Of a stretch of 64,000 nucleotides of DNA, positions 49,194 through 61,000 are shown piece by piece; position 1 is the first letter of the stretch; every line of letters starts with the position of its first letter. The position numbers were made by a program, and so were the translations under genes. The notes below the pieces were generated by a model that worked only from the letters and a program-made list of their open reading frames with translations, did not search any database and was not told the DNA's origin. Source of the stretch: Tubiluchus corallicola (lineage: Eukaryota > Priapulida > Priapulimorpha > Priapulimorphida > Tubiluchidae); NCBI GenBank assembly GCA_030141605.1, contig JAQGDQ010000636.1, positions 1 through 64,000 of the forward strand, in the 5' to 3' direction.

Positions 49194-49603
49194 TCGATTT
49201 AATTTCGATTTACTCATGACTTGACATTGCTTCATTGTTTTGCTTCTTATATTGGGTTAAGTTCTTGATTTACTTGTAATTATTAGTTTTGTTTTTGATG
49301 AGTTTAAATTTTCCATTTTGTTTGCTAATTTAAAGTTTGCCTCCTCATAGCCAAACTTATTTATTGTTTCTAAATTCAAACTCATTTATTTTTATTTTAT
49401 TAAGTTGCTGATTATTTTCATTTGTTCATACCTTACTTGACAGGTCACTTAATTTTCTTCAGTTTGGATAGTGGTGGTTGACTTGGTGACCCTTGGTCTT
49501 TTCGCGACCCCGTCTCTTTTCCGTCTTTATTTTTGTTTTTACCTTTTGTTTATGTTCATTTTGTAACATTCAGAGACAAATAAATTTTTTACTTACTTAC
49601 TGT
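49194..49603 (+). mobile_element. Retroelement 3' end with (TTAC)n tail, 5' flank of GALNT 2
   Basis: About 410 bp inserted relative to unit 1, where 'aactattgttttgagtcc' is uninterrupted (near 32690). It ends 'aaataaattttttacttac', a polyadenylation-like signal and a TTAC tail. TGTT is repeated at both edges. No coding part. Confidence 0.78.
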
Positions 49604-50214
49604 TGTTTTGAGTCCTGATTTTGATATGGAAGTTAACAGTATTACAATTTCTGTGGATATGAAAAAGAAGGAATTACATTTTTGTAATTAAGAGTTGTTC
49701 TGACAGCTAGTAGAAGAGATACAGATACAATTCTCTGTTTCAAACCACTGCCTTGAATCCGTCTCCCACGTTACTGAATACGTCACCAAGATGATGTTCT
49801 TAAATTTTTATTGTGGAAGATGCCATGGATGTAATGACAGGTATTTAATTGGCACAAGATTGTGCTTAGAAAGGTGTGACTGTTAATTTTGAATTTGGAC
49901 TTTTATACCTGTTTAAATTCTTCAACTGCAGCAACAGAAATTCTTGACTAAATTGCATGCAGTACATTTATATAATTATATATTATAAGAAGTACTGTAA
50001 GACAATATTCAAATCAACTGTTGAAAATAATAATTCTTGTAATATTAATAGTAACAATGCTACCTTGTTTCCAAGCAAAATCTTTCTAATAACAGTCTAA
50101 TGCATCGTATATATTTACATAGAAGACAACATATTTACAAATTTTTAGATAGAATTTGTAGAATTTGTAGATAGATATTTACATAGAATTACATATTTAC
50201 AAAGACAACATTAT

Positions 50215-50500
50215 TGTTGTGTTTTGTTTCTCTCGGACGACTTATAGAGAAAACCAGAAAACGTCGTTAAATTAAGCTAGTTTATTATGCGAGAATTCTA
50301 CAACAGAAAAGTATGAAGGAATGCGAAATATACACAGTCAAGTGATAATCTAGATATATGAAAGCTAGAAAGTGTATCTGAGAATACGAGAATAAACTCG
50401 AGCGGCCAGCTCAGCCGAACAATCTAGAAAGTTCTCGAAACTTCTACAAGGCAAGAAGATTGTTCTACTATACTAACGAATATTCTAGATCTCCACAACG
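50215..50500 (+). mobile_element. Candidate solo LTR, 286 bp
   Basis: Starts TGTTGTGTTTTG and ends CTCCACAACG, short inverted ends. It contains an AATAAA and is flanked by near-duplicate 'attat' and 'cttat'. A deleted inverted relative lies at 30697-30789. It lies in sequence of about 1 kb (50110-51155) missing from unit 1. Confidence 0.6.
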
Positions 50501-52047
50501 CTTATGTGCAGTTCGATGTGCTATTTAAGACCAAAAAATGCACCATTTTATATATGACCTGTGCACAAGTCGACCATAAAATATTACAATATTTCAGAGT
50601 AAATGATTAATAGCCTATTGTGTTCGTGTGTAAAATATGTGCAAGTGCCTATGCCGAGTGTATTATACCTACCCGTGGTATATATATTCATGTTGAGGGC
50701 CCTCAATGCAATCCATGATAATACAGCCTGGCTTTTCATCGCGCATAATTGCTTGTAATGCCTTTAACTCTAGGTTATCACGGATCCGTCGTAGCATTTC
50801 ACTCGCTAATTTCTCAATTAAGACTAAAAGCCTATACCTGAAACGTCACCGTTTTATTCAGTAACATCATTGGCAATTTCCATGTTCTCATCGGATGCTC
50901 TGTCGCTAGTTTATTTACCGGTAATACGTAAATTTCATTTAATTTCGCGTAATGTCAAGATGCGAACATTCTCTGATGTGAAGTATCACAGTATTAGTGT
51001 TTATTTAGTCCAACGTATAATGAAGGATTATTTCTCTACATATTTGTATCGTAGACGACTCTTTAACGACATCTCCCAAAAACAGATCGTAAGTATAAGT
51101 TGCCTCCCAAAAATTCGACTTGTACATAAGTATATACGGTCAGTAAATTTCACGTGAAAAACTAAAGTTACTAAATGATGCGGTAAACAGCTTTGCTTTG
51201 TCTACATGTAACCTGGCGGCTATAGTTGAGACGTATTGATGTGGTACGCTTAATTTTTGACCTATAGTATCTTTGCATACAGCAAAACTATGAAACGGCT
51301 TATTGGGTTGTGTCTTTTACATGGCTTCGCAATAATTATGATAGTCAAAGTGTCTTTCATTTCATAGTATAATACTTCAATGGTTTTATTTTCAGCAGTG
51401 GACTTCATTTATTAATAATTTGGTCATTAATAAAAATCATTTTGCATGAACAAGTGTAATTTGTAACTCATTTAACTCCAAACCCTTAGGATACATGCAA
51501 TTATTTATGACAATAATTAATTAAATGTTCCAATAACAAACACCCCAAACTGGGTATGTGAGGTAAAAATACAATGCATCCGGAACAAATCAAAATCAGA
51601 CCTTAGCCATTGATATCACGATGCGCGGCGACAAGTTGTAAGCCATACACTTGTAGTCGTGCTGCAGATGTCAAGGTTTCCCGTACTACTAGTCATTATA
51701 AGCAGCAAAGCAGACTGTTTTTATTTTAAGAAGAATTTGAAGTTTTGAACTCGCTAGTCACTAAAATTAACTAACCTTAAATATTCACATTTAACTTTGT
51801 TTTTTATCTTCATTTTTACTGCGTTAGACACAACAGAAAGTTTTTGTCCTGCAACACATTACTGGTGGTATGATTCAAAATTCAAAAAGCAGTGAGTGTT
51901 TGCTATAAATCTCTTCTGTTTATATTTTCCTCTCTCAGGGTGCAAACTTTAAGCTTGTTGCTCGGAAATCGTGACCTACCAAAACTCTGTATGTGGTAAG
52001 CACTGAACCTCTGGCAGTTTGGCGTGGTATGATAGGTATGAGTTGAA

Positions 52048-55000
52048 ATGTGGATCTTCAGGAAACAGTCTCTTATATCTAGAGCAATAATCCTGGTCCC
52101 TGCAATATGGTTCTTCTTTGTTCTAACACTCGTGCACTACGACTGGATAAAACCTGATCGTTTCAAACGCGAAGACTCTTTCCTGATGTTTCCTGGTGGC
52201 CAATCCGGAGGAATTTTTCAAAAAGCTTCCAAACCCGCTAATCTAATAGATACATTACACCATCCCAAAAAGACTAATCAAACTGAATTTTCGAACCATA
52301 ATTTACCTCACGGGCCTGCTGCCCAAGAGATTGCACAAAGACATATGGACCCTAGTGGGCCTCGAGGTCCAGCTAGTGACAGTACCAATAATGTAAATAA
52401 AGGCAATGCATTTGCATCTAAACCTAAAGTTAAACACGTAGAAGAAATAGTAAAAGAAAACGGAATAGATGGTGAAGAGAAAGATTTGCATGGAAAGCAG
52501 CAAGTTTACAAAATCATTCCGAGGGATGAACCGTAAGTTTTTGCACTTGTCTTCCATTTTACATTCTATTCAGTGGCACAACATTAAAACATGCAAAGAT
52601 CATGAAAGATACAGAACTACAGGTTTTCACAATAAAACAATCGACATTTAGAGAAACGTCACTGTTTCTCTCAAACTTATGAATCTGCTAAGCCACATGA
52701 CACCCTGTTTTCATTGGTGAAACATTCTATGCTGTATGTAGTAATTAAGTCAGCTATGATGATCTCTGACTAGGCAATTTTGTTGTAGTTTGAAAATTTT
52801 TGTTATTGTTTTGTTAGACAGGCCTCTAGCTGCTTATTCGTTGTGCACACCCCTTTCCTAAAGCTTGTATCCACCCCTGATGTGCGTGTGTTTACATATA
52901 TGTATTTAATTTGAATATGTAGTGTATTTTTACATGTATTAGTGCACATATGTATTAGTCTTACTTTGCAAATGGAGGTTTTTGTAATATTTTATTTTGT
53001 AAATAAATGTGATTTAATAATGACAATTGCTTTGTATACCAAAGATGATGGAAAATAAATGTGTTTATACAGAAACAGTTACGAAGCTAAAAAAACATCA
53101 ATCTTTCACTTGCGCTAATAGGTATGACCCTAACGCACCAGGTGAAATGGGAAGGGCTGTTAAGTTGGATAATCTCAATGAAGAAGAGAAGGTAAAAGTG
53201 GACGATGGTCAGAAGAAAAATGCTTTTAACCAATATGCAAGTGATATAATCTCACTTCACCGTCATCTTCCAGATGTCCGTGATCCTCAGTAAGTGTCAT
53301 TAATGTTCGCAATTTATCTAGTTTTTTAAAATCTAAAAAATCTTTAAAAATTAAACTGCCACTGCAAGATATTGTTTAGATAAAAAATAATCAAAGTATG
53401 GGCATGTTTTGCATTTTCGTAAACTATAACAAAAGTTTTCAGTTTTGTTATATCTAAGATTTTCATAACTTTTGTTAAATTTTTCTTTTTCAAATTTTTT
53501 CTCGACATGGTTAATAGAACATTAGATAGCAGGGTCTTGATTAAAACCATTGACTTGGTTAAAATTTGAGTGATTCATTACGTTTTCTTACTAGTTTTTG
53601 TTATCTTGTTTTTATCAAGACACAAAACAAGTCTCTTTTTGAAACATTTTTTTTTTAGTATACTGTGGTACTACAGGTAAATGTGTGTCATAAATACAGG
53701 TAAATTTACCTGCTTATAAATTCAGATTCTAAAGGTAAGCGAGTATTTTCATTTTCAGGTGTTCAAAGCAGACATACCTGCCAATTTCTCAACTTCCTGA
53801 TACCAGTGTGATTATATGTTTCCACAATGAAGCCTGGTCTACACTTCTACGTACGGTCCACTCGGTGCTTGACCGTTCACCTGCGAAACTGGTAAAGGAG
53901 ATTGTTTTAGTGGATGACTTCTCTGACATGGGTAACTACTGATTTTTTTGCTATTATGATATTCAAACAAAGAGAAGAAGTTCATAATTAATTCATTTTA
54001 AGACTTTAGATTCGATTATTCCACACAACACATAGATAGTTAGATACAGAGATATTTATTAATGTCAAAAATAGACACAAGAAAAAAACACACATGCAAT
54101 TTGAATTTTGAATTGAAAACCAAGAAATTTGTACAATTTATACAGAAATATAATGACAGTATGTACAAACAAAATAGTTATTAATAAAACAAATATTATT
54201 AAAACTTCTTGCTAGTTATTTTAGTTATTTAAATAGATTAGATTAAATAGATTAAATAGAAAAGATTATTAATTAGTATTTAAAATAAATTGTCATTCAT
54301 TAAGCCTCATTTTCAATAGTATGAACATTACATAGTATATTGTCCGTCATGTTTAGAAAACGCTTTTTCAACATAATCAATAAATGCCTTAATTATTTGT
54401 AAATTATTGCTTTCTATCAGGAATAAAAATTTATCAGCATCACTCTGAGGAAAAATTCGTTGATGCTATTACATAATTTTCCTCTAAGATCAATTTAATA
54501 TGGGCATTTTATGACAAGTCATTTCTTAAACAGTGTGAGCACATAATAGAGTCATCGTTACACCATAGATAATGTAAATATTAAATTTAACGATTATTTA
54601 ATTAGAATTTAACACTGTAGATAATTTTAAGAAAGTTACAACAATTCACTGAGTCACAAATCCCCCTAAAACCAAGCTTGATTCAAGAGATGAACATTGG
54701 CCAAAAATTATGATTAGCAGATTAGTGGATATAAGGAGAAATAGAAAAATTGGGAGATGTAGAAAAAAGAAATTTTGACTGACTATATGATAATTAACGT
54801 CAAATATCTATCAACTCTGTATTTAGATGAACTGTAACTTTGTTACTCTAATGCCACAACAATATTTTAGTTAGAACAATAACTATATACACGTTATACT
54901 GACACCACGTCTGAACCAATCTCTACACACATACTGAAATTTCAATAACAATGTTACCATTTTTGCCAGATCACTTAAAAAAGCCATTAGAGGAATACGT

Positions 55001-58000
55001 GGCAGCTCTGGGGAAGGTGAGGATTGTGCGAGCGAAGAGAAGAGAAGGTCTTATTAGAGCCCGCTTACTCGGTGCAGCACATGCTAAAGCGACCGTATTG
55101 ACATACCTTGATAGTCATTGTGAATGCTGTGAAGGTGTGTACATGTAATGTAATGTAACGTATGTAACGTAACGTAAACATGCAATGTAACGTACGTAAT
55201 GTAATGTAAACATGTAATGTAAGGTGTTATAAACATATACAACTCATTTGTGAACAGCAAGTGTAATACTCAACTTTGCACACAACGACTGGTAGCAACA
55301 GTTGAAAATTACATCAGAGTTGAAAATACCATCATTAAGTCTTTCACAGTTCCAGGGACTGATGATGATTGTGAGAAGGTTAAAGGTTAAGTGTGCCAGA
55401 CAATGATGACAACTTGGTAACGCCTCACAGCCCAAACTGTTGTAATAGTAACAGTTTTAACAGCTAGCTAGAACCTTACCTAATTCATTTTTCTTGTTTC
55501 CAAGAAGGATGCTGTTAGTAAATCACTCTACACACGGACGAATGCATAATAAAATAATCCACATAAAACAACATAAGTTACTGAACAGATGCTGCACACA
55601 ACTTTGCTTTATCCGAACGTCGTGTGTCGGTTGTGATTAAGACTCGTTACTGTGGCATACTTAACCTTTGACCTGCAGCAAATTCATTTTTTCGCCATTA
55701 GGCCTATATTTTTCTTACCAATACCTAGCTGTAGCGGTTTCTCTTTCGTTAACGGTTAAGCCCGGCCATAATAAACATTGCAGAGTCAAAATCAAACCTT
55801 TTGACGACCTTGGGAGTTTCTCCTACATACTGAATCTGGTTAGCAGCTAAAGCAATAGGTTACAGGCAAAATTCATTGACAGGTCATTTGACAGTTGATA
55901 CAAACTGTTAGTACAGTGGCCGCCGCTTATTATGGACACGGTTATTGTGGACAGCCGGTTATTGTGGACAACTCGCGAGGGACGGAATTTTCCCCTAATA
56001 AAATCCGCCGGTTAATATGGACAACCGCCGCTTAATATGGACAGCGAACATTCTTGGCACGTGAACCAGCCGTGCGTGATTGAAAAGAGCTTCCCGCTCT
56101 GCTGCCTGTGTGAGTCATTGCATCAGTTAGTTCGTCGTTTGCCGTGGCCTTGAGAGCGTCGAAACTGTGATAACTTCCTTCCGTTCAAGGTTGAGAGAAA
56201 AGTTTCCTGCCAAACAAACTCGTCTGACTTCTTTTTTTCAATAAAACAGGAGACGAGTTGATACAGACAGTTTTTTGCCTTTTTTAATGAAGGGGAAGGG
56301 TCTTCATGGGTCACTTCGCTTAATATGGACAGCCGCTTAATATGGACATACACTGCTGGCCCGAGGTATCCACAATAAGCGGCGGCCACTGTAATACGAT
56401 AGTAGTGTTAGTAGTTTTGGACCAGATGGCTTAGTCTAGTGGTAATGTGTCTGCTTTCCGTCTGGGAGGTCATTTGTTCGAACCAGCGGCCGGGTCATAC
56501 CAATGACTTTAAAAATGGTGCCTGCTGTTGCCATGCCTGACGCGTGGTATTTAGGGTAAAACTGGGGTAATAATAGTCTCTGTTATGTAGTTGTAGGTTG
56601 TTATTTACAGTCGGCGATAATAGCTCTTTGAGCTAATGTTAATTGTTGACCCAAAAGCCGACTTTAAATAAAGATTATTATTATTATTATATTATATAGT
56701 CAGTCGGAAAGCAAAAATACGTATAATAAATGCACTGTTTACATTACCAGTGCATTTTTATAAGAGAATGGCACAGTATGAGCTGTTTTAATCCATTAAT
56801 TTAGTTTAAAATTTTGTTGGTCAAATAGAAATTTGCCTTGAGCAAAGTTGTTGTTAAAGCAAAACGGGTGGCGTTATGTGAGTCAAAGGTGTCAAATGAT
56901 TGGTGTCATTAAAACGAAACTTTGCCAAACGGGGAGCCATTAAGCGAAGACTTACTGTACTTTCTCTGGCAGGTTGGCTGACACCTCTGCTTGACAGAAT
57001 AGCCAGAAACTCTTCTACAGTCGTGACTCCAGTCATAGACGCCATTAATGATAACACTTTGGAGTATCACTATGGTCCTGCTTCGTCCATTGCTGTGGGC
57101 GGTTTTGACTGGGGCCTGCAGTTTAACTGGCATGCTCCACCTCCTCGGGAGAAAAATCGTAGGAAAAGTGAGGTCGATCCTCTTCAGTGGGTATTTTTTA
57201 GTTTTTATAGTTATAGAGATAAATGTTAACTAAACGAGGCGCTTATTGCATTTTTATTGCTGAATCTTTCCACCATTTTATTCAAACATTGAAATATAAA
57301 AGTCTTGGATGGCTTGACTTTTCCTTTAACCAAATTTGCAGTTTATTTCAATTGTATTGAATTGTAATTGATTGGTTTTTTTTAGATCACCTACTATGGC
57401 TGGGGGACTGTTTTCGATTGATCGAGCCTGGTTTGAAAGGATAGGTACTTATGATCCTGGATTTGATATATGGGGAGGGGAAAATTTAGAGCTCTCTTTT
57501 AAGGTAACTACGAAAGTTTAATTTTCCTAATAAATATGATTTTACATTATATAATTATAATAACGTAGAAAATTTTTTTCACAAGTTTATGAAGGCAGAG
57601 CCTGCGGTATAGAACATTATGCACTAGTTATACATTTAACAAAAACCATATATATATATATATATATAGGTAATGAATAAATAGACTGTTACCTCTTTGA
57701 CTGCTGTAAAAAAATGTTACCATTGATGATGACAGCAGTAACTCTGCCGAAACGTTAAACCTGATTTAAAAAATTGTGGTGTTTTGACTATAAATGCTTT
57801 TAAGTGCCTGTAATGGAGAATATTATAAATATGATAATTATTATAATTTCACGTTTAAACGACGATTATATATATATTCCTTCGTCCATTACTTTTATTT
57901 GTGTTTCAGTTTAATCATGCAAGCAGGTTAACTCCTTAAGGACCATCTGCTTTTTGCATGGGTTTAAGAAAAACTGCTGTCACTAAGCAGTGATTACTTT

Positions 58001-61000
58001 ATATTTGATAATATTTGTAATTTTCTACTTCCCACATAATACTTTTTCATGCAAAGTTAAATACAAAGTGCATTTGTTGACGTTAGATATATAGAAAATT
58101 GATTTTTCATGGAAAAGTTGAAAAAAGCTTTCAGCGACTGCCGTGTTTGCACTGTAACAATGTACAGTGACACTTGTCTAAAATTGGCTAACCCAAAAAA
58201 ATTCAACTATCCAGACACAACACACTGATACACTTTGGCCCCAAGTCCACTTTTATTTCAAGATGAAATTCCTGTTGAAAGACGAACGACCTTAATTTGT
58301 GCTTGGCTGATCGGTTGGTTTTTCCTGGCAGATGGTTTCTTTAGGCTGTAGCAACTAGGCGTTCAATAGGGTGTACGATCACGCAAGTGTACACAACGCT
58401 AAGCTACTAAATAGGCTAAGTTTGAGTTCCTGAAAAGAACGTGTTTCTCTTAATTTCATCCAATTAAATCACTTATAAATGCTTAAACAAATAGCATTAT
58501 TGGGTAGCCGTGATTCTCCAGATTAAAACGATATCCGATTTGTCATCATTTGGTTATGTCTGTGCTCATGCAGTAGCAGAAAAGTCGCATGTCTTAAGAG
58601 CAATTTTAATTTGTGCGGTCTCATTTTGGTGCGGACTTATTTTGATTGGCGCGGTCCTGAAGAAGTTAATAAGTATAATTTTGTTTATTTATAGACGTGG
58701 ATGTGTGGTGGCAGTCTAGAGATTATTCCATGTTCTCACGTGGGACATATCTTCCGAAAACGCGGCCCTTATAAATGGAGAACGGATATCAATGTTCTGA
58801 AGAAGAATTCTGTACGGCTAGCAGAAGTCTGGTTGGATGAGTACAAGACATATTTCTTTGAACGAATCAATAAGGACCTAGTAAGCGACCTGTATGCATA
58901 GTTGTGTTGCGAATTAGTATTTTGAAGTTTTGAAGTAACAGGGCATTTTATAGTTTCGTTGTGCGCACGGGAATTTGCTGCAGGTCACAGGTTAAGTGTG
59001 CCACAGTAACGAGTCTTAACCACAACCGTGACGTGACGTGTGGTTAAAGCAAATCCGTCCATAACATCAATTGTTTTACGTGATTATGCAGCGTGTAGAG
59101 TGATTTACTAGCAGGATCTTGCTTGTAAACAAGAGAAAATGAACTAGTTAAGGTTCTAGCTAGCTGTTAAAACTGTTACTATTACAACAGCCTGAATTGT
59201 CAAGTGCACACAAATATGTTGTCTGGTGCGCTTAAACTTTGACCTTTTCACGATCACCATCAAACGCTGGAACTGTGAAAAGGCTCATAGCAGCATTTAT
59301 ACAGTTCCAGCGCTGACAAACTGTTTGTGCATGTACCTTCTAAAACAGACGATAAACTAAAATTACAAAACAAATAAACAAAGAATCGATAGATGTATGA
59401 CATCAGACTGAATGGTATCACTGCTTTTATGGTATCAAGAAACTTTGTGCACATTAGACTCTTCTTAATTCATCATAGTCCTCGGCTCCAGTGTGCGGAA
59501 GTGGGCCCCAGTGTGCGGTAGTGGGGCTTCTCTCAAAACCCATTCTTGTGAATCACATCACAATCACTTTTAACAGTAAACCTTAAAAAGCTTCAAGCTC
59601 ACTGATGAACATTCTCTGTTTCACAGGGTGACTATGGTGACGTGTCGTCACGGAAACAACTGCGCAAGGATCTAAAATGTAAGACCTTTGATTGGTTTTT
59701 GAGAAATGTTTATCCAGAACAGTTTATACCTGGTGATTCTGTGGCATCAGGTGAGGTAAGCAACATGACTTTTGACCTTTTTTGGATTCTCTGCTCTGAA
59801 CCTTTTGAGAGAAATTACAAAAGGCTACATGTGTGATCTGGTTTTCCCTGAAATATTAGAAAAATATACGATCTATATAAAAGCTGTCTGGTTTTACTCG
59901 CCTCAGAGTAGTCATTTAAAAGTTAAAAAATTCCATGGGAAATAAATTTAAAATGAAAATTGATCATCTTTTACATAGTAGTAGCACACACCTTAGTTTG
60001 CTGGACCTCGCTTTTACAGATATCGGCAAAATCGGATATATTTTGGATAGTTAAAAGCCTGTATATTATTGACACCATCGTAGTATGCTAGAGGGTCGTC
60101 ACTTTGTTTACAACATTACATCAGTGTAACCAAGCAGCGTGTAATGACATTATGTCAGCATGTTACGTGGTTTAATCTGCATCAGAATTATAATCAATAG
60201 TGATGAGCTATTTGAGTCAATTGCCGACAGTTTTTAAATATTTTTCCATATGAGCAGCACATACTAGACGTCTTTGAAACAATTAGGTGAGTCTGATTTT
60301 TGAAACATAAATAAACATGAGTCTTTATTTATTATCGATAAAAACGAACATATTCGGTCCGACTTCGCCCCTCTTTTGTTCGCCGAACCAAGATATGAGT
60401 TAAATTTAGTATAAACTAGAGTATCTTTTTACTATAGGTTGCTATTTTTCACTACTCTTGCACGAAGCAGTTTTTCTAGTTGATCGCCTTGTGTCTTCAT
60501 GTTGTTCTGTTGTTTCTAGGTTCGTAATGCAGGTGATGGATCAGACTGGTGTCTAGACTGTGCTACTAATCAACTCTCTTTTCAGAAGCCCGTGTTAGTT
60601 TTTCAGTGCCATCGGCAAGGTGGCAACCAGGTATGTCTTAGTGAAGTTGAGCGCAAACAATTAGAACTGCAGGCAAAGAAAAGATGATAATTTGGTGCAT
60701 GGGACAATTTCTCGACTTCCTAATAATTATTTTTATTCATGTAACTACCTCAGAACCTCTTTTAAGGCACAATGGAGAGCAGGGCAGTCCAATCATGTGA
60801 TTTGTTTAAATGCTTTTAAGTGCATTACTGGGATAAAATTAAGAATAAAAACTTAAGCACTCCAAGTTATTATATTGATTAGCTTAGTAAGGTGTACACT
60901 TGCGTGATCGTACACACCAATTAATCGATTGCTAAAGACCAACCTGTGTGCAGTTTTGTTGCTATTCCAGGATAGATGTCTGCTATTGTTTAAACTGGTT

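Noticed and set aside
56123-56389. 88-aa minus-strand frame in the pogo-type MITE
   Set aside because: Runs through the terminal repeat itself and shows no transposase motif.
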